A DNA stretch of 64,000 nucleotides, taken from assembly GCF_030546695.1 (NCBI RefSeq), contig NZ_JAUOTP010000003.1, positions 310,001 through 374,000 on the forward strand. Reading direction: 5' to 3'. Both the position numbers and the translations under genes were made by a program. This document shows positions 25,939 through 34,852 of the stretch, piece by piece. The notes under the pieces are model-generated. The model had not been told where the DNA came from. It did not search any database and worked only from the letters and a program-made list of their open reading frames with translations. This DNA is from Sphingomonas natans (GTDB taxonomy: Bacteria > Pseudomonadota > Alphaproteobacteria > Sphingomonadales > Sphingomonadaceae). The stretch's first letter is position 1. Every line of letters starts with the position of its first letter.

Positions 25939-26139
25939 TCATTTGTCTCGTTCGGCACGCTTACGGTCGGCCTTGCGGGCGCGGCTAATGGCCGCAGCGC
26001 GCTCGCGGGCGCGCTTCTCTGACGGTTTTTCGTAGTGCCGGCGGAGCTTCATCTCGCGGTAGACGCCCTCGCGCTGCAGCCTCTTCTTCAGGACGCGCAG
26101 AGCTTGATCGACATTGTTGTCGCGGACGATGATCTGCAT
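25939..26139 (-). CDS. rpsU: 30S ribosomal protein S21
   Basis: 66 aa starting [20 protein letters not shown], with [20 protein letters not shown] and a basic tail rich in Arg/Ala. This is a complete bS21. bS21 helps mRNA selection at the small subunit. The core copy is normally in the chromosome, and extra copies occur on islands and phages, so this may be a second copy that alters ribosomes. Whether another copy exists cannot be seen here. Confidence 0.9.
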   Translation of the reverse strand: MQIIVRDNNVDQALRVLKKRLQREGVYREMKLRRHYEKPSEKRARERAAAISRARKADRKRAERDK

Positions 26140-26424
26140 GCTGACTGGCTTTCACGTATCTGGTCGATTTGTAGGACGCCGATGCCATCATAGGCTGAAG
26201 GATAGCAAGCTAAGGTGTGATCGAGCGTCGGGAGGGGGGCGCTGGCCGGGCCGATCGCTCAACCTCGAGCCGCACAACGGTTATCGACGCTTTCGTCGAT
26301 AGCAGCCGACGAGGCGATGTCGGGTCATGTCTTGAACACACCATTTCATCGGGTCATCATGAGCATTATCGACTTGGCAAGGCCACGCTATTTTCAGCTA
26401 GCGCGCCGTTCGCGGGACGCCGTC

Positions 26425-26817
26425 ATGAAACTAATCTCGGCCTGTTCTATCGGCGCAGCTCTCTCTTTTCTGGCATGGTCGGCGATGCCGGCCCGGGCCT
26501 CGTCCGCCAAGCTCGCTCCGACGCTGGAAACGCGTTGCGGATGGTTCGTCAACGTCACCCCCGGAAATTTCGAACTTGATGACGCGCAGGGTCAGTGGAC
26601 GCTTGCTCAACAAGGTGGCTACCAGGCCGAAGGGCTCGATGCTTTGCCGGATATGTCTGCGAAGGGCTGGGTAGCGATCAACGGACCGCATGGTCATAGC
26701 TGTGCGTGCATGACGGTGAGCGTTGACCGCTCAACCATGTTGGTCACGCATTTCTATGCGGCTAGGCCCGTGCCCCTGGAGCGGTGTCGAGCCGATCGCC
26801 GCCTTCCCAAACCATGA
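26425..26817 (+). CDS. Exported DUF4087 protein
   Basis: 130 aa from ATG 26425 with a signal peptide ending near MPARASSA. Family features are RCGWFVNVTPGNFELDDAQG, WVAINGPHGHSCACMTVSVD and the end LERCRADRRLPKP. Four cysteines suggest periplasmic disulfides. Function is unknown. The longer upstream frame lacks coding character. The stop overlaps the next gene's ATG (ATGA). Confidence 0.75.
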   Translation: MKLISACSIGAALSFLAWSAMPARASSAKLAPTLETRCGWFVNVTPGNFELDDAQGQWTLAQQGGYQAEGLDALPDMSAKGWVAINGPHGHSCACMTVSVDRSTMLVTHFYAARPVPLERCRADRRLPKP

Positions 26818-27353
26818 CGGAGACGGGTGGGATGAGCCTAGCCTATGCCTATAAGCTCTATACCGCCGGGCGATCACACGGCATGGGCGCAATCCGCCTG
26901 TGGGAATGGGCGAAAGACGAGGCCGAGGAGGCCAGCCCGGAAGATCCAGACCTGTTCGTGTTCAACGGTCCACTGTCGCTCTCGATCAACCATCTGGCCG
27001 GGCTGAGCTTTGAGCTCTTCCTGAAGGCAGCCTATGTCGCGAAGGGCGGCGAGCCCAGCGACAGGCATCTGCGCGACACGATCGGGCACAATATCGAGCG
27101 CGCTCTTGAGAAAGCAGAGGCACAGGGCTTCGAGACTGACGCTCCGCATCTTCACGGCATCGTCCACCATCTGAGCGAACCCTATGCGAAGCATTATTTT
27201 CGCTATCAGTGGCCCGACGGCTATCCGCTGCCCGAATTCAAACAGGTCGCCGATGCGCTCACCGCGCTCGAGGCGGATGTGAAGACGCTCTGCATGCCCG
27301 ATGGCGTCGAGCCAGCGCCGGACGACGTGCTGTCAGGCGCGCCGCCGACCTGA
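26814..27353 (+). CDS. HEPN-like helical protein
   Basis: About 179 aa from ATG 26814, which overlaps the DUF4087 stop; a second ATG at 26832 is possible. The core HLAGLSFELFLKAAYVAKGG, then RHLRDTIGHNIERALEKAEA, has the spacing of HEPN-fold proteins; R-D-T-I-G-H would be an Rx4H motif. The family is often annotated only as hypothetical. No MNT partner is adjacent. The fold assignment is tentative. Confidence 0.5.
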   Translation: MTETGGMSLAYAYKLYTAGRSHGMGAIRLWEWAKDEAEEASPEDPDLFVFNGPLSLSINHLAGLSFELFLKAAYVAKGGEPSDRHLRDTIGHNIERALEKAEAQGFETDAPHLHGIVHHLSEPYAKHYFRYQWPDGYPLPEFKQVADALTALEADVKTLCMPDGVEPAPDDVLSGAPPT

Positions 27354-27357
27354 CCGG

Positions 27358-28671
27358 TCAATCCGCGCCCGGCTTCATCCGCTCGACCAGCCTGATCGAC
27401 GTGGTGACGAGATGTAGTTCGGCACGCAGCGGCGCGCTATCCGGATAGGCGGCCTGAAGCTTCGCCTTCAGCTCGGCGAGCAGCCCGAGGACGCCGTCTT
27501 TCGAGCTCGCACGCTCGACATAAGGGTTCTCGCTTTCGCCCTCGTGATAATAGACGTCGAAGAATTCCGGGCCTTCCATCTGTCCGCGCCCGATTTCGAG
27601 ACTGAACCAGTCTTCGAGCGTCGAGCGAAGCGAATTGAGCCGGCGATAGGCGCCGTAGGGTCGGTGGCCCGTTCGGAGCACCGCTTTGATGATGCTGCCA
27701 ACGTCGATATGCCCCTCGACCGGCATTGTGCCATTCGGCCGCCGTCGGTCGCAGCCCATATTGTAGCTGTAGGGGACCGACGTCTTGGTCGCCGACGGGT
27801 AGATCGTACCTCGGCAGCGCGCGCGACGATGATCCTGCGGCGTCTTCGCCATCGGGCTGACGAAAGTCTCCCAACCGGCGGCGGTTACGCCGGCCCAGTC
27901 TTTGGCGAGGAGCGGGGCGGGCATCGCCTCGATCTTCGCGACAAGCCCATCGAAATCGTAGCCGGTTCGCACATCAGTCGCGACATGGAGCTCGCAGCTG
28001 TGCGGATAATACATGCCGGGCCAGCTCGTCTTAGTGACCCGCCATCCGGTGCGCGCCATCCAGTCCGCACGCTCGGCATCATCGGGCGCGCGGCGATAGG
28101 GTTCGTCGACGAGAATGAACTGACCGGTCGCCGGATCGACCCAGTCGGTCGAGTGGTCGTTGCCGGGCAATTTGTCGTCGGCCTGGCGGTTCGGATACGC
28201 GCGGCGGAAGTCGCGCGTGGGCATCAGCCCGGTTCGCTCCATGAAGCGCAGCGACCGCTCAGCCGTCGTCAGCCGCTCGCGGGCATAGTCCTGGTTCGGC
28301 GATATCGTATCGCAAACGAAATGATCGGGCGCCGCCATGCGCAGATTGCCGAAGCCGCGTACCTCCTTCAGCAAAGCGCGGTTGCAGGTGTCAAGGATTG
28401 GGCGGGCGAGCTCGATGCGGAGCGTCTCGCGTCCCGCCTGCCATCTCCGATCCTTGTCGGTCCAGTAAATGGTCAGCAGCACATAGGGATGTTGTAAGCC
28501 AGTTCCTCGGGCGGGGAGGGTGTGCCTGGCATGCTTGAAATTCTCGCAATTCGCTGCGCGCGCCGCGAAATCGAGGGCCTTTAGATGCTGGATGCCCCGC
28601 TCTTTGCTGAGCTGGGCGGCGAGACTCTTGACGCCATCGAGGGTCGTCGGACGCAGATCGTCAATCACCAT
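27358..28671 (-). CDS. DUF5623 domain protein
   Basis: About 437 aa from ATG 28671, preceded by AGGAG. The N-terminal segment (RPTTLDGVKSLAAQLSKERG, then HLKALDFAARAANCENFKHA) is the recognisable DUF5623 signature and resembles small helical domains seen on plasmid-borne proteins. The middle is Trp/His-rich (WPGMYYPHSCELHVATDV), the C-terminus helical. The function is unknown. It converges with the HEPN-like gene (5-nt gap). Confidence 0.7.
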   Translation of the reverse strand: MVIDDLRPTTLDGVKSLAAQLSKERGIQHLKALDFAARAANCENFKHARHTLPARGTGLQHPYVLLTIYWTDKDRRWQAGRETLRIELARPILDTCNRALLKEVRGFGNLRMAAPDHFVCDTISPNQDYARERLTTAERSLRFMERTGLMPTRDFRRAYPNRQADDKLPGNDHSTDWVDPATGQFILVDEPYRRAPDDAERADWMARTGWRVTKTSWPGMYYPHSCELHVATDVRTGYDFDGLVAKIEAMPAPLLAKDWAGVTAAGWETFVSPMAKTPQDHRRARCRGTIYPSATKTSVPYSYNMGCDRRRPNGTMPVEGHIDVGSIIKAVLRTGHRPYGAYRRLNSLRSTLEDWFSLEIGRGQMEGPEFFDVYYHEGESENPYVERASSKDGVLGLLAELKAKLQAAYPDSAPLRAELHLVTTSIRLVERMKPGAD

Positions 28672-29029
28672 GGTCTTTCTCCTGGCTTGAAGTCGCAAGC
28701 GTCACTCGCCAACCGCCTCTCAAGCCGGAAAAATCCTGTTGAAAGGGTCGTGTCACGATCAACGACAGTGCTGCCAGCAGCTTTGGAACGGCGAGTGCCA
28801 TGCTCCTGCCAAGAGCGCACTCGGTATAGCGCGGCGGCCGCCTCATTTCAATCGCGGCGAAACCGCCTGACATGATTTGCGGAACGACCAGCGCCCGGCT
28901 GCGCGTCCGGCGCAGAAGCCATCAAATCAGTCGCCGCAATCGTGCAGACATGATTTCTGCAAGTTTGCATACTACCTTGCGCGCGTGTTGTTCGCGTGCA
29001 ATAGCAACCCGCGATACGAGGAGATTGCG
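28672..29029. other. Divergent intergenic region with small palindrome
   Basis: This space separates the DUF5623 gene from the HTH-NTPase gene. It contains TGCAA-GT-TTGCA (28958-28969), a palindrome about 60 nt before the HTH-NTPase ATG, suited to an XRE-type autoregulator. A clean GAGGAG ribosome site lies at 29018-29023. Nothing else is evident. Confidence 0.4.
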
Positions 29030-31120
29030 ATGTCGATTCCCACTCTGGTTTTAAAGCGGGCTCGGGAGGATGCAGGGCTCAAGCAGACCGCGATGGCGGA
29101 GCGATTGTCGGTTAGCGGAAGCGTCATCTCGCGACTTGAGCGCAGCGAATCGACCGACGAAACCATGGCACGCCGCTACCTCGACGCGATCGGCACGCCG
29201 GCAAGCCGCGATATTCTCGAATTCTACGCGCGCGATTGGAGGCTGTCCGAGCGCCCCACCGTACTCCACCCCGATCGCGAGGGGCTGTGGGCGGGCGAGC
29301 AAGCGCTTCAGCGGCTCGAAGCCTTTGAGCGCAGTCCTGAATATGACGCGCTTCTCGCGGTGCCGCTCTCCCTAATCCGCACGAACATCGAGTCCTCGGC
29401 GGCGTTTCTCGGTCAGACCGATCATGCGATGGCATGGATCGGCACGGTCGGCGTCGGCAAGACCACGGCGCTGTCCAACCTCACCAACCTGATGATCCCG
29501 GGAAAGAACGGGATCCCGCAGCCGGTCTTTCCAGCGACCGGAGGCCGCACCACGACCAGTGAGGTCGTTATTCGTATTGCTCCTGCCTACGGTATCGCGG
29601 TCGAACCGAAGAGCGAGGATGAAATACGCCTGCTCGTGGCGGAAATGGTGCGCGCGACCGCCGAGAATAAGGGCGGCATCTCGACCGAGCTCGATCGTGC
29701 GGTCCGCAACATGGCGGACCTCAAGAAGAGGAAGAATCCGGAAGACATCCGCAACCAGATCGATCCGATCGTTGCGATGATCGCGGCGGCCGGCGGCGTC
29801 CAAGATGATGTCGTCGAAGAGATCATCAATCGCATGCGGCTCGGCGAGCGCACTGAAACCCAGTTGATCTTGTCGGAGACCAACGAGGACGGTCTAAACT
29901 GGCTCTCCAGGAACATAACCGCGATCAATTATGGGCAGGATTCCCGGTTTTCAATTCCCCAGCGCGTCACCGTGTTTGTGCCCGAATCGGCGGTTCGGCG
30001 TTCGCCGTATGATCTCAGCATCATCGACACCAAGGGCATGCACGTCACGACTGAGCGGTCCGATCTTCAGGCGCTCATGCACGACCAGCGCACGCTCACT
30101 GTGCTGTGTTGCGGGTTCAACGACGCGCCCGGCGCCGATCCGATGAAGCTCATGAAGCAAATCTCGGAGCTCGGCTCGGACGCAATCGAGCGCCGGCGCG
30201 TGGTCCTGCTGGTGCTACCGCAGGGCGATCAGGCAATGAAAATCATCGACGATTCCGGCGAGCCGCCGGAATCGGTGGAACATGGCTATGCAATCCGCGC
30301 CGCGCAGGTGGAGGATAGTCTGGTCGAGGCGGGTATTGGCCGGCTGCCGGTCCTGTTCTTCAATGCCATTGAAGATTCTGCGCCCAAGGTCTGGGACCAG
30401 CTCAACGATCATGTTGGGATCATTCGGCAGTACCAGGTCGAGCGGCTCGCGCGTTTTGTCGGCTTGTCCGAGGATTTGGTGACCAATGCGGACGCTGCGC
30501 GCATTCAGCAAGCGCGAGTGGCGATCGCCGCGGAGGCGTTGGCGATGGCGAAGGCCTATGGCCCTTTGCCTAGTAGCGCGCGTCCGGCGCACCAGACTTT
30601 GATCAACGAGATTAAGTCTGGCCATGCGAGCTCAATCGCAGCGTCTATCGCGCGACGCGGCGCCTGGGATAATTTCGAGATCTTCCACATGATCGGCACG
30701 GGCGTGCGGACTGACGCCAATCGGCGCAGCAACGATCACATGCTCAAGATAACCGGCCGCCTCGAAGCACTGGAGGAAAAATTCTCCGCGCTTCCCGAGG
30801 TGAAGGGTTTGATCGAGACGCTGCGGGAAGATATTGCCGACTGGCGGCAGGAGTTCCTTTCGCGTGCGCTCAGCGTCGGACGCAACACGTTCAAGCCTTA
30901 CCTCGACGGCTCGATCGAATTCTGGTCGGATCTGCGCGCGCGCTACGGCGGCGGTGGCGGCTATCGCGACGATATCGCCGATATGGTGGCGACCTGGTTT
31001 GAGGAAACCCCAGCCCTCGATGAGGCACGCAAGCGCGTCGATGCGCGTCTAGGCGATGCCTGGAACGAGCTGGTTATAGACCGGCTGATGGAGGCAACCG
31101 AACTCGGCGAGGAAGGCTGA
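29030..31120 (+). CDS. XRE-HTH fused to P-loop GTPase-like protein
   Basis: 696 aa from ATG 29030 behind GAGGAG. Residues 5-60 form an XRE/Cro HTH (LVLKRAREDAGLKQTAMAER, then SVSGSVISRLERSE). A P-loop NTPase follows with GTVGVGKT (138-145) and IIDTKGMH (332-338), a DxxG switch as in dynamin/GIMAP-like GTPases; no NKxD specificity motif is obvious. The C-terminal third is helical (LKITGRLEALEEKFSALPEV). The fusion implies a self-regulating NTPase sensor. An unknown gene (1-nt gap) and an MBL-fold gene follow, suggesting one operon. I do not know a described system with this set. Confidence 0.7.
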   Translation: MSIPTLVLKRAREDAGLKQTAMAERLSVSGSVISRLERSESTDETMARRYLDAIGTPASRDILEFYARDWRLSERPTVLHPDREGLWAGEQALQRLEAFERSPEYDALLAVPLSLIRTNIESSAAFLGQTDHAMAWIGTVGVGKTTALSNLTNLMIPGKNGIPQPVFPATGGRTTTSEVVIRIAPAYGIAVEPKSEDEIRLLVAEMVRATAENKGGISTELDRAVRNMADLKKRKNPEDIRNQIDPIVAMIAAAGGVQDDVVEEIINRMRLGERTETQLILSETNEDGLNWLSRNITAINYGQDSRFSIPQRVTVFVPESAVRRSPYDLSIIDTKGMHVTTERSDLQALMHDQRTLTVLCCGFNDAPGADPMKLMKQISELGSDAIERRRVVLLVLPQGDQAMKIIDDSGEPPESVEHGYAIRAAQVEDSLVEAGIGRLPVLFFNAIEDSAPKVWDQLNDHVGIIRQYQVERLARFVGLSEDLVTNADAARIQQARVAIAAEALAMAKAYGPLPSSARPAHQTLINEIKSGHASSIAASIARRGAWDNFEIFHMIGTGVRTDANRRSNDHMLKITGRLEALEEKFSALPEVKGLIETLREDIADWRQEFLSRALSVGRNTFKPYLDGSIEFWSDLRARYGGGGGYRDDIADMVATWFEETPALDEARKRVDARLGDAWNELVIDRLMEATELGEEG

Positions 31121-31121
31121 G

Positions 31122-31826
31122 ATGGACCGGTTCGCAATGGCCGAAGCGCTAGTTTCGCGCGCGCGCAAACATGCCGCATGGATCGGCGACGACCATGGCG
31201 ACCCTTATGAAGTGGCGATGCTCGCTGACGAGATTGGTACGGACCTCCAGGTGACTGCGAAGGAGATCCTCGATCATCTTCGCGCGGCGCTCGACTATTG
31301 CGCCCGACAGGTGTGGCAGGATCTCTCTGCGGCGCCACTGGGCGCGATCATATATTTTCCGATCGCACGTGAGGGAGCCAAAGCGAGCGACTTCGCATCG
31401 TTGATGAACGCGAAGATGCCCGGTGTTCCATCCGCATCGCCGAGCGCGCTTGCCGCCTTTGCGGACATGCAGGCGTTCGCCGACCCGGCCAACATTTGGC
31501 TGCCCGAACTCGCAACGCTGGGCAATTCGGCTAAGCACGAGCATCTGCAGGTTGCGATCGTGCCCGAGGCACTCATCCATATGCGTCGTGATGAGAATGG
31601 CACCTCCTGGACATCGTTCGAGCCCGGACATGGCCCTAAGCGACATCACTCTTGGATGGCGTTGCTTCAGAAACCGGGTGGGACGCCGGAGCATATGACC
31701 TACGAGGCGCGATACCTCGTGCTTGGCGAGATCAATGTCGAACTAGCGCACTATCTCAAACAGGCGATCGGTGGCGTCGAACGGGTGATCGCCCGGTGCC
31801 GCACACTTACCGAGGTGCCCGATTGA
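31122..31826 (+). CDS. Unknown helical protein after HTH-NTPase
   Basis: 234 aa; the ATG lies 1 nt after the upstream stop. It begins MDRFAMAEALVSRARKHAAW and contains ILDHLRAALDYCARQVWQDL and LATLGNSAKHEHLQVAIVPE. The helical pattern with N-S-A-K-H recalls HEPN-like or ABC-associated helical proteins, but no diagnostic Rx4-6H is certain. The link to the HTH-NTPase is by spacing. I assign no function. Confidence 0.65.
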   Translation: MDRFAMAEALVSRARKHAAWIGDDHGDPYEVAMLADEIGTDLQVTAKEILDHLRAALDYCARQVWQDLSAAPLGAIIYFPIAREGAKASDFASLMNAKMPGVPSASPSALAAFADMQAFADPANIWLPELATLGNSAKHEHLQVAIVPEALIHMRRDENGTSWTSFEPGHGPKRHHSWMALLQKPGGTPEHMTYEARYLVLGEINVELAHYLKQAIGGVERVIARCRTLTEVPD

Positions 31827-31933
31827 ATCCTTGCGCCGCCCCCGCGGATTCCGGGATGGCACGCAAGTTTTCAGCGGAAATCGGCCGATCTCAATTTCGT
31901 CAGCGAGGAAAGAAGATCGCGGAGGAGGAATAG

Positions 31934-33151
31934 ATGCAGGTAACATTGGTTCAGCATGGGGTCGGCCAGGGCGGGCTTTTCTGCGGAACGCTGACGCTCG
32001 GCAAGAAGCCGCTCCGCTGGGTCTATGACTGCGGCTCCAACCAGACCGGCGACCTTGCAAGGGAGATCGGCAGGGTGGCGCGTGGCGGCGATCTCGACCT
32101 GTTGTTTCTGTCTCATCTCGACAGCGATCATGTGAATGGCGTTGATCAGCTGCTTTCGCGCGTGAAGGTTCGCGAGGTGGTTCTGCCCTATTTGAGCGAG
32201 ACCGCGCTGATCGCGACGCTGGTGCAAGATGCGAGCCGTGACAGGCTGAGCGGCGTGTTCGTCGAGGCCGTAAGCGACCTTGGGGGTTGGTTCGGAAGCC
32301 GCGGCGTAGAAACGATCACATTCGTCGACGGGAGTGACGATGAAGGTGGTGACGGTCCGATCGTCCCTCGGGCTCCGGAGGACGGTGGCGAAGGCGATTG
32401 TTACTCCAAATGGACTACCGGCACTCTGCCCATCCGCATGGAGATCGCAGACCGGCTCCAAGGCCAGGGGGTCGCACTGATGCAAAGGGTATCGCCAGGT
32501 GCCGCCCAGATTGTCAGTTCAGACACGAGCGCGCTCAATTGGGTTCTCATACCCTATGTTCATCAGCCTTCGGCGAAGGTCATGCAGGCGTTCAACGACG
32601 CACTCGATGCCGAGTTCAAGACCACCGACAAGATGGCGATCGCGAGGACAGCCAAAGATCCGGCAGTGCGCGCAAAGCTGCGCAACTGCTACGACGCGTT
32701 ATGGAGCGATCACAACCTAGTTTCGATGACGCTTTATGCCGGTCCCATCCAGAAGCAAGCGCTCGACGTCGAGCTATGGGCAAAGCCGCATTATCGCGAT
32801 GGATATTGGCATCCGCGGGATGCCTCTAAGGCCGGAGGCTGGATGCTTACCGGCGACGCGCACCTCGACGGCCTGCGTCGGCGCCAGCGGTTTCTGAAGT
32901 TTTACGATGCCTATCTGCCGCTGATCAACGTCCTGATGCTCCCCCATCACGGCTCGATACACAACCACAGCGACGAGGTTCTCCACGCGATGCCTGATCT
33001 TTGGATCGGCTTCGCGGCAGCGGGCCCTAACAGTTACGGCCATCCCCACGACGACGTACGTGACGCCGTTCAGGCTCATCGGCGCGCTGTGTTCCACCGG
33101 GTCCGCGAGAAGCAGTCGAGCCAGATAGTGATGGAGATAACAGCGCGGTGA
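31934..33151 (+). CDS. Metallo-beta-lactamase-fold hydrolase, ComEC-like
   Basis: 405 aa, ATG after GGAGGAATAG. Metal ligands are visible in FLSHLDSDHVNGVD, WMLTGDAHLD and VLMLPHHGSIHN, and NSYGHPHDDV fits the final His. This HxDxDH form is typical of the MBL domain of ComEC/Rec2 and of stand-alone MBL effectors with nuclease or phosphodiesterase activity. There is no membrane segment. It may be the effector of the upstream HTH-NTPase/unknown pair (107-nt gap). Confidence 0.75.
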   Translation: MQVTLVQHGVGQGGLFCGTLTLGKKPLRWVYDCGSNQTGDLAREIGRVARGGDLDLLFLSHLDSDHVNGVDQLLSRVKVREVVLPYLSETALIATLVQDASRDRLSGVFVEAVSDLGGWFGSRGVETITFVDGSDDEGGDGPIVPRAPEDGGEGDCYSKWTTGTLPIRMEIADRLQGQGVALMQRVSPGAAQIVSSDTSALNWVLIPYVHQPSAKVMQAFNDALDAEFKTTDKMAIARTAKDPAVRAKLRNCYDALWSDHNLVSMTLYAGPIQKQALDVELWAKPHYRDGYWHPRDASKAGGWMLTGDAHLDGLRRRQRFLKFYDAYLPLINVLMLPHHGSIHNHSDEVLHAMPDLWIGFAAAGPNSYGHPHDDVRDAVQAHRRAVFHRVREKQSSQIVMEITAR

Positions 33152-33622
33152 TAAAAGGTATGTCCCCCTTTCCCTGATCGATGGTGGAATTGGCTTCGAG
33201 GAGGCGCAAAGGTGCAAGCGGCACATGTAGGTCGAATGCGGTCACCGTTGCCTTCGCAAAATCGATGCCTCTAACCCGTTGATTTAACATAAGATATATT
33301 ATCGGACTATGATTTCGAGCCAATTCCAGAAGGCTTGAGCGTCCGCTTCCGACCAGTTCAGGTCAATTGCTCGCTGCTCACGGAACGACCGCTTCTGCCG
33401 CTACCCGCCGTTCACATACGAATGAGCGGTCAAGCACTGATCGCCTCAATTACCGTTGCCCGATTTCGCTCAACCAGCCACTGAATGCCGCCACTCGTCG
33501 CTGCCGAGTGGCGATCGAGTTGTCTATACCTGGTGTAGAGCGAGCAAAGGGCTACGAGTGATGTCTTTAGTGCTATGATCAAAGTTGATCGTGTGATAGA
33601 TTGCGCCCGCGGGAGTCGTGGA
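33152..33622. other. Gene-free stretch
   Basis: No frame with coding character is seen. GGAATTGGCT (about 33186) and AGCCAATTCC (about 33316) form 10-bp inverted copies roughly 120 bp apart. The 3' part carries a GGGAG ribosome site for the Trypco1 gene. Confidence 0.4.
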
Positions 33623-33952
33623 ATGTCGTTGATCGCCACCTATATTGCACCCGATGGCTATCCAGTCGAGATCGAAGTGGATCCGACGATTGTGGCGGAA
33701 GGTTATAGCGTAGCGAACGCTGATAGCTTCGCTGCAAGGCGCTTAGGCGAGCTAGGTTCGTCACTTAAACCTGTGCTGTCGATGATCGACACACTGGTGG
33801 CCGGTTTCCGGCAGTCAGTAGGCAACGCGCCCGACATTCAGGTCGCCGTTGGGCTCAAGTTCGGTATCGAGGGAAATATTGTCGTGGCTAAGGGCACTAC
33901 TGAGGGCAATGTCTCGGTCGTGCTCAAGTATCCCAGTGTCTCAGCTACGTGA
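33623..33952 (+). CDS. Trypsin-co-occurring domain protein (Trypco1/CU044_2847 type)
   Basis: 109 aa from ATG 33623 (GGGAG upstream). It reads MSLIATYIAPDGYPVEIEVD, then RLGELGSSLKPVLSMIDTLV and IQVAVGLKFGIEGNIVVAKG, the strand-helix-strand pattern of the CU044_2847 family. That family is named for co-occurring with trypsin-like proteases, and here the protease gene follows and overlaps it. Such pairs are predicted parts of counter-invader systems in which proteolysis is the output. Confidence 0.7.
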   Translation: MSLIATYIAPDGYPVEIEVDPTIVAEGYSVANADSFAARRLGELGSSLKPVLSMIDTLVAGFRQSVGNAPDIQVAVGLKFGIEGNIVVAKGTTEGNVSVVLKYPSVSAT

Positions 33953-34832
33953 CCTCACCCTGCGCGTTAAGGCGCAGGCGGGGGATGGCGTGGTCGGGTC
34001 CGCGGTCGCGCTGGACACGCGCCACATCGTGAGTTGCGCCCATGTTCTCGAAGCCAGGGCCAAACCCGACAAGCCGGCTCTCGGAACGCCAACCGTCACC
34101 CCCGTCCTTGGCGATCGAGTCATGGTCAGTCGCGCGGCCGAGCCTAGCCGACCGCGCGCCGCCACGCTTGTCGCGATGGGGGATCCGCTCACGCCGACGG
34201 ACGACTTTGCGCTGCTGCGGCTGGACGAGCCGCTCGACCACGACATCGCTTTCCGGCTGTCCGATCGGTTGAGTAGCGGCCATCGCTTCGACGCCTTCGG
34301 TTTTCCCATCGGCTACGATCTGCCAGGCAACATCGCGCACGGCGTAATCGGCGCGGCTAACAGCCTCGGGATGGTGCAGCTGAACGCCGATCTCGGCGGC
34401 TTCGCGGTGAAGGGGGGGTACAGCGGGGGTCCAGTGTGGGATCGAATCGCAAGGGCCGTAGTCGGCATGGTTACGGGCAATGCGAAGCACCCGACCGTCG
34501 ATCCTAGGGTCGGGTTCATGCTGCCCTTCGCGCTGCTGCTCGATCGGCCCGAATTCGTGCGCGTGGGCAAGGCTCCGCTTGAGTTCGGCCAGCCCGAGCT
34601 GTCCAGCATGCTGGCCGCGATCGCTGGCGATCTGGAGCGGGATCAGGCGATCGTGTTCCTGACCCGCGAGATACGTGAGTTCAGGGACGATCCCGTCTCG
34701 CGCTACTGGGTCTATCACACCCTGGGGGCAATTGGGGGGGCGCGCGTCGAGCAACTGCTGCGCATCGCGATCAGGACCGAGGACGACGATTATGCTCGTA
34801 GTGGTGCGGAGGAGGCGCTCGCGACCGCATAG
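33909..34832 (+). CDS. Trypsin-like serine protease
   Basis: About 307 aa. The catalytic triad is His in HIVSCAHVLE, Asp in TDDFALLRLDE and Ser in GGYSGGPVWD. There is no signal peptide, so it acts in the cytosol. The C-terminal 80 residues (ELSSMLAAIAGDLERDQAIV, then YWVYHTLGAIGGARVEQLLR) look like a HEAT-type adaptor. The start is uncertain: ATG 33909 lies inside the Trypco1 gene, and GTG 33936 is also possible. Both give out-of-frame overlap and so translational coupling to Trypco1. Confidence 0.75.
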   Translation: MSRSCSSIPVSQLRDLTLRVKAQAGDGVVGSAVALDTRHIVSCAHVLEARAKPDKPALGTPTVTPVLGDRVMVSRAAEPSRPRAATLVAMGDPLTPTDDFALLRLDEPLDHDIAFRLSDRLSSGHRFDAFGFPIGYDLPGNIAHGVIGAANSLGMVQLNADLGGFAVKGGYSGGPVWDRIARAVVGMVTGNAKHPTVDPRVGFMLPFALLLDRPEFVRVGKAPLEFGQPELSSMLAAIAGDLERDQAIVFLTREIREFRDDPVSRYWVYHTLGAIGGARVEQLLRIAIRTEDDDYARSGAEEALATA

Positions 34833-34852
34833 CTGAGCAAAAAGGAGGGGCA

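Noticed and set aside
31856-31933. A 25-aa charged frame just before the MBL gene (ends GKKIAEEE)
   Set aside because: There is no ribosome site; the overlap with the MBL gene's own GGAGGA site explains its composition.
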